Shown: positions 52,333-60,908 of the stretch, piece by piece | How positions within the stretch are numbered: position 1 is the first letter of the stretch | How the letters are laid out: each line of letters begins with the position of its first letter | NCBI GenBank assembly: GCA_035628135.1 | Contig: DASPKM010000001.1 | Span: 248,001 to 312,000 of the forward strand | DNA: 64,000 bases | Reading direction: 5' to 3' | From: DASPKM01 sp035628135 | GTDB taxonomy: Bacteria; Bacteroidota; Bacteroidia; Chitinophagales; Chitinophagaceae | Position numbers and translations under genes: made by a program | Notes under the pieces: generated by a model | The model's database searches: none | Seen by the model: the letters and a program-made list of their open reading frames with translations, nothing else | What the model was told of the DNA's origin: nothing

Positions 52333-53763
52333 ATGAAAATTTCCAGGATTGTCTTGATCAACTGCATCAGGCCGGCGGCACTGTTGCTTCTCTTCGGCAC
52401 GCTATTCATTTCACCGGGATGTAAAAAGGTCGGGGAGGCCACCGGCCCCGAAGTGGCCAGCGCACTGCATCCCACCGTACAAATAAGAGGAGTGGACATT
52501 TCGTTGGTAGAGGACGGATTTGTTTCACCACTCGGTGTTGTAACGGCCCCCGGCGACCCCTATAAAAGATTATTTGTAATAGACCAGGTCGGTAAGATCT
52601 GGATCATCGACAGCAACTGGAATAAAATGGCAATGCCCTTCCTGGATGTCACCAGTAAAATGATACCGCTTAATCCTAATTTCGATGAGCGCGGTCTGCT
52701 CGGTCTTGCATTCCATCCTAATTATATGTCGAATGGACGCGTGTTTGTGTATTACCAACTTCCTCCGCGCCCCGGCGGACCTGCGCCAGGTGTTAACTGG
52801 AACAACCTCAGCCGCATTGCCGAGTTCAGGGTATTGCCATCCAATCCTCACCAGGCCGTGATGGCTTCTGAAAGAACGATACTGGAATGGGATGACCCGC
52901 AGTTCAACCACAACGGGGGAGTTATTACTTTCGGACCTGATGGCTACTTGTACATCGCGCTTGGGGATGGCGGAGCTGCAAACGATGTTGCGCCAGGACA
53001 TGTGGACGATTGGTATCCTGTAAATGCCGGCGGCAACGGACAAGATGTTGAACAAAACCTGCTGGGAAGCATACTTCGCATAGACGTTAGCGTTGAACCC
53101 TACGGAATACCCGCCGATAACCCATTTGTAGGCAAACCGGGCATGGATGAAATATATGCTTATGGATTCCGGAATCCATACCGCATCGCTTTTGATCCCG
53201 GTGGAGACCGCCTGCTGTACGCTGGCGATGCCGGACAGGTATTGTATGAAGAAGTGAGCATTGTGAAGAAAGGCGGCAACTACGGTTGGAACGTAAAAGA
53301 AGGCAAGCATTGCTTTAACGCTGCCGACAATAAAACAACGCTTCCAAGCTGCCCGACAGTTGACAACTTCGGCAACCCGCTCATCGATCCTGTTATCGAA
53401 TTGAACAACTGGCAAAACCCGGCTGGTGGAAAGGCCACCACCGTTATCGGTGGACAAGTGTACAGGGGCCACACTATTCCCGGATGGCACGGTGCGTACG
53501 TGTTCGGTACTTTCTCACAAACGCCCACTACGCCCAATGGCGAACTGTTCATTGCCGCGTGGCAAGCCTCTAACGATTGGGTGTTTTACGAAGTTTCTTT
53601 AAAGAGCAATCCTAATGATATCGGCTATTTCCTCAAAGGCTTTGGCCAGGACTGGGCAGGTGAAATTTACCTGACCGTGTCCAGCATCGGCGGACCAAAT
53701 GGAACAACCGGTAAAGTGTTCAAATTGGTACCTGCCAGGAAGATCGGAGACCCTGAAAACTGA
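52333..53763 (+). CDS. PQQ-type sugar dehydrogenase (GSDH family), lipoprotein
   Basis: 476 residues. A lipoprotein signal with lipobox ISPGC (Cys30) precedes the GSDH propeller: GLAFHPNYMSNGRVFVYY, NHNGGVITFGPDGYLYIALG, YGFRNPYRIAFDPGG and GDAGQVLYEEV. It is a relative of the gene at 91-1830 but is anchored by lipid rather than carrying a T9SS sorting tail. The family uses PQQ to oxidise sugars; no PQQ biosynthesis genes are in the window, and the substrate is unknown. A bidirectional terminator follows its stop codon. Confidence 0.87.
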   Translation: MKISRIVLINCIRPAALLLLFGTLFISPGCKKVGEATGPEVASALHPTVQIRGVDISLVEDGFVSPLGVVTAPGDPYKRLFVIDQVGKIWIIDSNWNKMAMPFLDVTSKMIPLNPNFDERGLLGLAFHPNYMSNGRVFVYYQLPPRPGGPAPGVNWNNLSRIAEFRVLPSNPHQAVMASERTILEWDDPQFNHNGGVITFGPDGYLYIALGDGGAANDVAPGHVDDWYPVNAGGNGQDVEQNLLGSILRIDVSVEPYGIPADNPFVGKPGMDEIYAYGFRNPYRIAFDPGGDRLLYAGDAGQVLYEEVSIVKKGGNYGWNVKEGKHCFNAADNKTTLPSCPTVDNFGNPLIDPVIELNNWQNPAGGKATTVIGGQVYRGHTIPGWHGAYVFGTFSQTPTTPNGELFIAAWQASNDWVFYEVSLKSNPNDIGYFLKGFGQDWAGEIYLTVSSIGGPNGTTGKVFKLVPARKIGDPEN

Positions 53764-53776
53764 TGGATCCACAATG

Positions 53777-53823
53777 AAAAAAAATTGCATTCCGAATGGC
53801 AAACCCGGAATGCAATTTTTTTT
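53777..53823. terminator. Bidirectional intrinsic terminator
   Basis: Eight A, TTGCATTCCG (53785-53794), 11-base loop, CGGAATGCAA (53806-53815), eight T. It can stop both the sugar dehydrogenase transcript (plus) and the peptide-maturation operon (minus), whose last gene ends at 53829. Confidence 0.9.
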
Positions 53824-53828
53824 TGATA

Positions 53829-55517
53829 TCATTTTTCCCGCACCAGTTGTACCGGTGCAAGCGGGCGTTGTTCTGCGGTTGGTTTAGTTACCGCAAGTAT
53901 ATTGTTTACCACCAGGTATACCAATCCCTCAAAAATATGTTGTTGCGTACCGGCCTGCCAGGGATCGTCTATAAACTCGGCCAGATCGGTCATTCCTTCT
54001 TTATAAGTCTTGGTTTCGGCAAAAACATACAGCAGGGCCTGGCACAGGCTCGTCATGTTATACTCGATGAACTGTCGGAACAAGATATCAGCCGCAATTA
54101 CGGTTTGCACCTGCGATGCTGCTACCTGCCAATTGCCTGATAATTTATCGACAGTAGGCTTCTTTGTCCAATCCCATTTGGAATATACGATCGTGCATCG
54201 TTCATTCAGGCAAAAGCTTAGTTCGTGCAGGCCCGGTTGGCCGGGATCATACAGCCAATCTACCCGTTGTGCCAGTTCCTGTTCGCTGGCATGATGGTCC
54301 TCATCATTTTTTATAGAGCATATATAGCGGTAGCGTTTGTATTCAAAATCAAATATGTCTTGTAACCTTTCCCTGCTGCGTGCGCCGGGTATGGTTGACA
54401 ATTGTGCCTGCATCCATTGTATAAAATCCGGCAGGGGCATATTGTCAACGCCATGTTTGCCAACAAAGCGTTCATATAGCAATAGCGTCCTGCTAAAAGC
54501 AGCAACGGGCTTCCATGCGCAAACCATTTCCCGTATGGATTGCAGGTTGTTGGCTGTATTGCTCCGGTGCTGGCTTACATAACCGGGCATGAGGATGTTG
54601 TGCGCCCATTTATTCTCGTCCTGTTCATCGGGCAGCAGCCCGGCCCGGAAGTGCTTTATCACTCTTTCGTAGTAATCAGGGTAACTGATGAATAACCTGT
54701 TGGCAAGCATCCTGCTGATCTGCTGGTCGGTTTTCAGGTAACCGATCAGGTGCGTATATTGAACGCCGTGAGGAGATATGCCGAAGTGGTTGAGCATTTC
54801 ATACGGAGATTCTTCTTTGGTTAGCTCAAGCCGCATGGGAGGCAATAGTCCTGTGTGCGTAACGTTCAATTGGTTGAGCAGTATTCTCGACAAGACCTGT
54901 TCCGCTAAATGGTTGGCGGTTTGCGGAAAAGCCATGCGGCCGATAATGCTTTTATAACTTTCAAGAAATTCAAAAGCCTGTTGTGCGTGTTGTTTGAAAA
55001 AAGCAATATTGTTTCCGCCAAAGACGCCCGCGTTGATGGCCTCTGCTTCGCCTGGTTTGAAATGATCGATCCATTCCGGCAATGGCTCGCCGGCGGCGGC
55101 GGTCCTCAACATGTCCAGCGTAATGGTATAAAATGCCTGTCGCGTGGTTTCAAACTCCATGTTCTGGTAAACCACTCCGCGTTCGATGGAGGATCCGAAG
55201 AACTTGTTCCAGATGAATACATCCCCATCAACATGCAGGAACGGTTTATCCTGCAACCCGTATACATATATTTTAGGAACGGCCCAGTAGTAACCGGGAT
55301 AGTCTAAGCTATCCAATACCGTATGCACCCTGGTATATGGCAGCTTGAAAGTATCCACCAAAATGGATTTGCCCAATGCATCGGTATATAATTCTACTTC
55401 ATCATAATATTTTCTTAGCTGCAGGCAACTGAGCGTCCAGCTCATCAGGTGATAGCAGGCATTCAGCCATCCTCCTGTAAGGCCGGGCTTTGTCCATAGT
55501 GTCTGAACTATTTTCAT
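53829..55517 (-). CDS. DUF6734-like protein, possible glycosyltransferase, last gene of RiPP operon
   Basis: 562 residues. The N-terminus (GGWLNACYHLMSWTLSCLQL, then LRKYYDEVELYTD) matches what I recall of DUF6734, a family often found near peptide-modification genes in Bacteroidota. The motif LHVDGDVFIW (D97-G-D99) has the look of the DxD sugar-nucleotide site of GT-A glycosyltransferases, and the following PNVELYTD/VPKIYVYGL-type alternation fits a Rossmann-like fold. No signal peptide or membrane segment. I infer a cytoplasmic modifying enzyme, perhaps adding a sugar to the peptide, but neither donor nor acceptor is known. It lies 24 bases after the ABC exporter gene. Confidence 0.6.
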   Translation of the reverse strand: MKIVQTLWTKPGLTGGWLNACYHLMSWTLSCLQLRKYYDEVELYTDALGKSILVDTFKLPYTRVHTVLDSLDYPGYYWAVPKIYVYGLQDKPFLHVDGDVFIWNKFFGSSIERGVVYQNMEFETTRQAFYTITLDMLRTAAAGEPLPEWIDHFKPGEAEAINAGVFGGNNIAFFKQHAQQAFEFLESYKSIIGRMAFPQTANHLAEQVLSRILLNQLNVTHTGLLPPMRLELTKEESPYEMLNHFGISPHGVQYTHLIGYLKTDQQISRMLANRLFISYPDYYERVIKHFRAGLLPDEQDENKWAHNILMPGYVSQHRSNTANNLQSIREMVCAWKPVAAFSRTLLLYERFVGKHGVDNMPLPDFIQWMQAQLSTIPGARSRERLQDIFDFEYKRYRYICSIKNDEDHHASEQELAQRVDWLYDPGQPGLHELSFCLNERCTIVYSKWDWTKKPTVDKLSGNWQVAASQVQTVIAADILFRQFIEYNMTSLCQALLYVFAETKTYKEGMTDLAEFIDDPWQAGTQQHIFEGLVYLVVNNILAVTKPTAEQRPLAPVQLVREK

Positions 55518-55541
55518 TGACTGGTGTTTAATATAATTTCA

Positions 55542-57299
55542 TCAGGCCGGCGCATATTGTTTGCTTGCGATTAGCTGGTTCCTGAACAATGAATAATATC
55601 CCTTGCGCGAAGCGGCCAATGTTTCGTGCGTTCCCGACTCCGCAATATTGCCGGATTCCATGTAAATGATCTCGTCGAAATCAACGATGGTGCTAAGACG
55701 ATGGCTTGCTACCAGCACGATGCGATCGGCAAATTGCCTGGAAATGGTTTCCATGATGTGCCGCTCGTTCTCCGAATCGAGGGACGAAGTAGTTTCATCC
55801 AGGATGATAAAGGCCGCATCTTTCAGGAATACGCGTGCCAACGCCAATTGCTGCATTTGCCCGCCGGATGGCAGTATGCTTTGCTCGCCGTTACCGATCT
55901 TGCTTTCCAACCCTTGCGGCATTTTTTTTACATGGGCCGATAAGTTCACCAATGACAGGCTTTCCCAGAGTTGTTGATCTGTAGCTGCGGCGTTGCCGTA
56001 CTGTAAGTTCTTTCGAATGCTGTCGTACAGTATGCAGATATCCTGTGTAATAACTGCCACGTGTTTCATCCAATAATGCTTGTTCATGTCCTTCAGCCGC
56101 ATGGTATCGTTGATCATCACGCTGCCTGAATGCGGTTCATACAGGCCGCATAGTATTTTAATGAGTGTGCTCTTGCCGCAGCCGGTGGGACCAACCAGCG
56201 CATACTTCCTGCCCTTCTCTAACCGCAGGTTGACATGGCGCACCAGCGACTGCCCGCCATTGTTATAGCTTACGTTGCACAGTTCGATGGAATGAACAGG
56301 CCCGGCTGATTTTGAGCGATCGCTCTTTTCAAATTCCTGGTAGTGCTTATCTGTTAAGACGGGAGTGATGCGCTTGACAGATTCCACGGCTTTTACATAG
56401 TCCACGTATAAGCCCAGCAAGTCGTTAGCCGGGCCGTACAGGCGGTTCAAATATTGTATGAATGCCACCATCGCCCCGATGGTGAGGGTTTTCTCCATTA
56501 CATGGTATCCGCCATATGCCAATACTACAACTGGGCCCAGGGAAACCAGGAATAGTGAAATGTTGCGCGAAGTGGATGTAAGCAGTGTGTTCTTCTTCTG
56601 CAAGCCGAAAAGATTTTGCAGTTTACCCTGGATGTCCAGCAATTCCGCGGTATACGCATTAAAGGTTTTGATCAACTTGATATTCCTGATCCTGTCGAAA
56701 TAGAAATTGTAATTATCGCCTTCCTGCTTGCCGATGCTTTCTATGTTGCGCCTGATCTTCCCACTGAGCCGCCTGTTTGCGATGATAGATAAGGGCAGGA
56801 ACACCACCGATGCAATGAACAACGTGTAATCGAGTATGCACAACATTATCACCAATCCTATTACCGAGAGGCTGTTATTGAGCAGCCTGATAATGCTGGT
56901 GGTAAGAAAGTACTGTATCTTGTCTACCTCGTTGTTCACGCGCTGGATGGTATCGCCGGGATTGTTCGACTCAAAGTATTGCAATGGCAAATGCAGCAGG
57001 TTGTTGAACAGTTTTGTTTTAATATCGAAAATGATCTTTCCACCCAGCCAGGTATTCAGGTAATCAGAGGCAAGCCCCACCAATGCTCTGAGTATATAGA
57101 TGCCCGTTAGTGCGAGCAACAGCCACATCAGCAACGAAAAATCTCCGGAGGGCAGCACTTCATCGATAATGATTTTTAAAAAATAGGGGGACGCGAGGCC
57201 GGAAAGGGTAATGATGATCAGCAATGCAAACAGCAATACTTCGTACAACCAATATGGCCGCAGGAATACGAAGATATGTTTCAGGTGGCGCTGCTTCAT
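55542..57299 (-). CDS. ABC exporter (membrane and ATPase domains, no peptidase domain)
   Basis: 585 residues from ATG 57299; an in-frame ATG 66 bases upstream lies inside the subtilase gene and is less likely. A six-helix membrane domain (about 17-290) is followed by an ATPase with Walker A GPTGCGKST, signature LPSGGQMQQLALAR, Walker B FIILDE and switch His (ASHRLS). It lacks the N-terminal C39 peptidase that usually cuts leaders in peptide exporters; the subtilase encoded just upstream could do this instead. The start codon follows the subtilase stop codon after one base (TAACATG), so the two are coupled. Proposed role: export of the mature peptide across the inner membrane. Confidence 0.88.
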   Translation of the reverse strand: MKQRHLKHIFVFLRPYWLYEVLLFALLIIITLSGLASPYFLKIIIDEVLPSGDFSLLMWLLLALTGIYILRALVGLASDYLNTWLGGKIIFDIKTKLFNNLLHLPLQYFESNNPGDTIQRVNNEVDKIQYFLTTSIIRLLNNSLSVIGLVIMLCILDYTLFIASVVFLPLSIIANRRLSGKIRRNIESIGKQEGDNYNFYFDRIRNIKLIKTFNAYTAELLDIQGKLQNLFGLQKKNTLLTSTSRNISLFLVSLGPVVVLAYGGYHVMEKTLTIGAMVAFIQYLNRLYGPANDLLGLYVDYVKAVESVKRITPVLTDKHYQEFEKSDRSKSAGPVHSIELCNVSYNNGGQSLVRHVNLRLEKGRKYALVGPTGCGKSTLIKILCGLYEPHSGSVMINDTMRLKDMNKHYWMKHVAVITQDICILYDSIRKNLQYGNAAATDQQLWESLSLVNLSAHVKKMPQGLESKIGNGEQSILPSGGQMQQLALARVFLKDAAFIILDETTSSLDSENERHIMETISRQFADRIVLVASHRLSTIVDFDEIIYMESGNIAESGTHETLAASRKGYYSLFRNQLIASKQYAPA

Positions 57300-57300
57300 G

Positions 57301-59121
57301 TTACGAGGTTTGTACGGATGGTACCTGTGCCGCGGACGGCTGACGGTGTATGGAGAAAAATTCAAGGATGGCGGTTGCCGCCGCAGCCGCCGCTCCGGGT
57401 TTGTCTGCGTATATTACCGGTTTGTTGCGTAAAAAATCGCGCAAAGCGTATTGCGCCTGTTGACTATAGACATAGTAAAACAATACAGGGGCTTTTGCGT
57501 ACGCCTCGGCGGCCTGCCGGTTAGTTTCTATGGATGCCGGGTCCGATTGCTCGTCTATTACCATGATCAATGCGTCGGGTTGTGCGGCATACAGGAAACT
57601 GGCCGTATCTGCCCAGTGCCAACGGGAACGGTTATCGGCGGGCACTACTTTGTCGGGAAGGCCTGTTACGATAATATCCGGCCGGCAAAATTCCTGTACG
57701 CCCTTCAGCAGGTTGCGAATGAATGCAACAGGGTCGGGGATGCCGGCTTTCGATTGTTGCCAGTACACCAGCGGAAACGAATAGCAGGCTTCCACCAATG
57801 CGCCCTGGGGAGTGGGACAGATGTATTCCACATCATAGCCCTCGGCTTCCAGTATTTTTTTTATTGCTACCTGAGTGGAAACGCACTCACGGTTACCAGT
57901 ACCTGCAATGGCGAGCACCGGGGTTGTTAATTCCGGAAGGTATTTGAACCTGGAAATATCGCTGTACGCTTGTGCTACCGGTTCCGGCAGGTACACCTTG
58001 CTTTCTGAACCCACATTGCTTTTCAAAGCATCCAGGAAAGCGGCAGCGTCCTTATCAAAAACCATAAAATCCTTACCTGCTTGCAATAACCGCGAAAATT
58101 CGCGGTATACAGTCCGTTCATTACCGGAGAAAATATAGTCCGTCAACCGGCCGATGGCTATCGTATCTGCGTCCCGTACATTTTCATCGGAAAGCAACTC
58201 GCGCAGCGGCTGCCGGAATGATTTAAAGCTTCCGCAAACCTTGAAGCCATTGCGCAAATTTTTTATGTCTATGTTCCGTAGCAGGGTAAAAGCAGGATCG
58301 CCCAGCGGCGCAACGAATAATTCCTGAATATCCCCGAACTTATTTTCCCTTAGCAGGTGTTTGAGTGCCAGGGGGCGTATTGTTTCCTTATCGTAGTCGC
58401 AAACATCTTCATAACCATATTCACTAGGGTAATGAATATGCGGAGGAGCTGTGGTTGTCACCGATTGCTGTATCATTGCCGCTCTGGCGGCCATCCATCC
58501 GGGCTTTTCATTGCCTGCGATCCATTGAGCGATCTTTCCTGTTATCTTGGGGCAGGCAAAGCTGGTGCCGTGCGAATCATAATACTGTCCGCCCGGCAAC
58601 ATATCACAGGTATAAAAATCGATCGGGTTGCCCGGAATGTGCACTACAGCATCATAATTCTGCAGGTACATGCTGCCCACTCCAATCACCTTAGGATAAC
58701 AGGCAGGGAATGATATTTTGCGGAAATTATGCTCGGCCGCAACTATGATGACATTATTATTGAAGGCATGATCGCAGGCGGCGGCAAGAGGGCCAGGGAT
58801 ATTATCTGATTGTATCCCCGAACTGATGTTTATGACCGCCACTCCCTGCTCAACGCATCTATTAACGGCAGCAGCTAATACCTGCGCGTCTGTTTTCAGC
58901 GCGCCATCGAAGATCTTAACGATATAATACCGTGCTTTTGGCGCATATCCATGTATGATAGACAGGCAGGTAGTGCCATGTCCGATCCTGTCCATAAAAT
59001 TGCCTTCCTCGTACTGCAGTTTTCCTGCCGCATCCCGGTATATCCTTACGCCTTCCACCGCCGTTTCGATACCCAGCTTTTCAATATCGGCTCCGCTGTC
59101 TATAATACCGATCTTTACCAT
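57301..59121 (-). CDS. Cytoplasmic subtilase fused to a peptide-maturation-like domain
   Basis: 606 residues. The first 240 are a subtilisin-family (S8) protease without signal or propeptide: Asp8 (GIIDSGAD), His48 (IGHGTTC), oxyanion-hole Asn132 (VAAEHN) and Ser187 (GTSFACP). Residues about 350-600 form a second, Rossmann-like domain starting VLAIAGTGNRECVSTQVAIK, a degenerate P-loop-like turn, then IIVTGLPDKVVPADNRSRW. This half reminds me of the 'peptide maturation system' proteins (TIGR04066-like) of clostridial clo7bot cassettes; that is recollection, not a search. With no export signal it should act inside the cell, most simply to cut the leader from the modified precursor. The radical SAM gene ends 15 bases upstream. 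Confidence 0.75.
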   Translation of the reverse strand: MVKIGIIDSGADIEKLGIETAVEGVRIYRDAAGKLQYEEGNFMDRIGHGTTCLSIIHGYAPKARYYIVKIFDGALKTDAQVLAAAVNRCVEQGVAVINISSGIQSDNIPGPLAAACDHAFNNNVIIVAAEHNFRKISFPACYPKVIGVGSMYLQNYDAVVHIPGNPIDFYTCDMLPGGQYYDSHGTSFACPKITGKIAQWIAGNEKPGWMAARAAMIQQSVTTTAPPHIHYPSEYGYEDVCDYDKETIRPLALKHLLRENKFGDIQELFVAPLGDPAFTLLRNIDIKNLRNGFKVCGSFKSFRQPLRELLSDENVRDADTIAIGRLTDYIFSGNERTVYREFSRLLQAGKDFMVFDKDAAAFLDALKSNVGSESKVYLPEPVAQAYSDISRFKYLPELTTPVLAIAGTGNRECVSTQVAIKKILEAEGYDVEYICPTPQGALVEACYSFPLVYWQQSKAGIPDPVAFIRNLLKGVQEFCRPDIIVTGLPDKVVPADNRSRWHWADTASFLYAAQPDALIMVIDEQSDPASIETNRQAAEAYAKAPVLFYYVYSQQAQYALRDFLRNKPVIYADKPGAAAAAATAILEFFSIHRQPSAAQVPSVQTS

Positions 59122-59136
59122 AGGCTACGTTAATTT

Positions 59137-60591
59137 TTAGTCCAGGCTGATGACGCCGCTCCGCGACAGTATCTCATTGCCTTGTTCAGGGTCACGCTCA
59201 TCGCCGAAGTTCTGCTCGTACACAGCGATCATTTTTTCTTCCATGAAATATTTCCATGAAGAACAGATCTTGCTTTCCTGGTTGTCTACAAATCGCATAT
59301 TGCAGGTCTCTTCGCATATTGGCAGCACTTTGCAGGTCCGGCAATCCGGCTGGGCGGTCTTGTCGAACTTCTTGAAATGGTTCAAGCCATCGTTCCCGGG
59401 ATTGAACTCGGATATGTGCTGTATCCTTTTTTCTTTGTTGTTGATGGTGTTGTAACATTTGTGTATGTACCCGCCATCGTCGATGGAAAGGGAATTGGGA
59501 CTTTCTACCGTGTTGCAATAAAATTCTGAAAATGCGGGATAGGCTACTTTCAATTTGCGTTGTGGCAGCCCGTACCTTCTCGCGTAGTCATTGTAACGCT
59601 CAAGCCTTAGCAAGGCGAAATCGTGTTTGGACTTCTGGTATTCATAGCTGGTGAAGTACACGTCTTTTTCCTGGTTGTACCCTACGTAATTGTAAAACTT
59701 GGGCGCCCAGTGAAAAGTGATTTCCTTTCGGCGTTGCGGCCAGATGCCTCTTGCTTCCAGGTCGTCGAACAGGCCGGGCAAATTGTTATACACCATCTTG
59801 TCGCCATTGATCCGGATGATGGTAGTAAACTTGCCTTCGGGCATCAGTTCCAGGTTATCCAGTATTTTATCGTAAGTACCCTTGCCGCTGACGTACATGC
59901 GCATTTTGTTGTGCATGTCGCGGCTACCGTCGATGGTTATCTGCACTTCTTTCACCTTGCAGCGGTGCAACATATCCCAGGTCTCCCTGTCCAGCAAGGT
60001 GCCATTGGTAATAATGGCTGAGCTGTATCCGAGATTATTTTCTTCCGCCAGTGGTATTACATAGCTTGAAAAATCTTCTATCGCTTTCTTCCGCACCAGG
60101 GGTTCGCCGCCGAACCATTCCACGCTGATGTCTGTTATAGGCACGGCGTGGGGCTTGTGAATGGTTTCGTACACCATTTTTTTCAGGGCGTTCATGTTGT
60201 CGTCATTCAGGTACTTGGTATCTGCATTCTTTGGGTTCTTATCGCCCTGGAAGCAATAGGGGCAATTCATATTGCAGGTGTTGGTCGGCGCAATCACAAA
60301 GAACAGGGTCGATGAGTCTTCGCAGGCTTTGCGGCCGGCATTGGCGCGCTTTCTTATCTCTACAAATTCATCCACGTCCTTTGATATGATCATACCATTT
60401 TTTCGCAGCAGGTCTATCAGCTCGATATCGAGGTAGTGTATTTCCATGCTGTTGAGCTTGGAAAGGATGATGCCTTCGTCCCAGTTCACCTTTATCATAG
60501 AGTTGGCAAAAGAATTATATACTATATATATCTTTCTTTCCGGGTGGGGGATGAAGAAGTTATAGTAGCTTAATTTAAGATGAGGCAGCAT
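59137..60591 (-). CDS. Radical SAM/SPASM peptide-modifying enzyme
   Basis: 484 residues. The radical SAM cluster motif is C106-x3-C110-x2-C113 (TCNMNCPYCFQGD). The C-terminal SPASM domain shows the full seven-cysteine pattern: C-x14-G-x4-C, then C-x2-C-x5-C-x3-C (CRTCKVLPICEETC), then a last C (KICSSW), which bind two extra iron-sulfur clusters. The N-terminal 90 residues lie ahead of the barrel and may recognise the leader. Such enzymes make thioether or carbon-carbon bonds in RiPPs. The three-cysteine precursor encoded directly upstream is the obvious substrate, so a thioether (sactipeptide or ranthipeptide-like) product is the leading guess. Confidence 0.9.
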   Translation of the reverse strand: MLPHLKLSYYNFFIPHPERKIYIVYNSFANSMIKVNWDEGIILSKLNSMEIHYLDIELIDLLRKNGMIISKDVDEFVEIRKRANAGRKACEDSSTLFFVIAPTNTCNMNCPYCFQGDKNPKNADTKYLNDDNMNALKKMVYETIHKPHAVPITDISVEWFGGEPLVRKKAIEDFSSYVIPLAEENNLGYSSAIITNGTLLDRETWDMLHRCKVKEVQITIDGSRDMHNKMRMYVSGKGTYDKILDNLELMPEGKFTTIIRINGDKMVYNNLPGLFDDLEARGIWPQRRKEITFHWAPKFYNYVGYNQEKDVYFTSYEYQKSKHDFALLRLERYNDYARRYGLPQRKLKVAYPAFSEFYCNTVESPNSLSIDDGGYIHKCYNTINNKEKRIQHISEFNPGNDGLNHFKKFDKTAQPDCRTCKVLPICEETCNMRFVDNQESKICSSWKYFMEEKMIAVYEQNFGDERDPEQGNEILSRSGVISLD

Positions 60592-60617
60592 ATGACTGGT
60601 TTAAGTTGATTGGAAAT

Positions 60618-60650
60618 AATGAAGCAGCCGTATGAAACGACTGCTTCATT
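60618..60650 (-). promoter_or_regulatory. Stem-loop between precursor and radical SAM genes
   Basis: AATGAAGCAG and CTGCTTCATT form a perfect 10-bp stem with a 13-base loop, starting 4 bases after the precursor stop codon. No U-run follows on the minus strand, so it looks more like a transcript-stabilising or partial-attenuation element that keeps precursor mRNA in excess over enzyme mRNA. Confidence 0.65.
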
Positions 60651-60654
60651 GGTG

Positions 60655-60834
60655 TTAGGTCAGCACGTCAAAATCCTCTGGAACACTGCCTACTGCAGTT
60701 TGGTTACAGCTATAACCTGATTGACAGGCTACAGATGTTGCTGACTTGTAGTACCCGCTACCGCAGTAGCCTTGTACTAACTCTTCCTGGTTGATTTTCT
60801 GGGGCTTCACAAGACCCATTTTTTCTTCTTTCAT
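60655..60834 (-). CDS. RiPP precursor peptide with three cysteines
   Basis: 59 residues from ATG 60834 (a GTG 27 bases upstream would give 68). The charged N-terminal part (MKEEKMGLVKPQKINQEELV, 1-20) looks like a leader; the EELVQG run at its end resembles leaders of other Bacteroidota peptides. The following core is rich in Gly, Ser, Tyr and small residues, with Cys24, Cys37 and Cys43, and ends in an acidic tail PEDFDVLT. I do not recognise a named precursor family. It lies directly before the radical SAM gene (63 bases, with a stem-loop between), after the S41 peptidase gene, and all are in one direction. Too short to be found by many gene callers. Confidence 0.8.
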   Translation of the reverse strand: MKEEKMGLVKPQKINQEELVQGYCGSGYYKSATSVACQSGYSCNQTAVGSVPEDFDVLT

Positions 60835-60908
60835 AAGTGTGTATTTAAGTGAAGAAATCACTAACCTGGCGGGGTTTGCAGCCTCGCATGTGCATATAAG
60901 AAGCAGAT

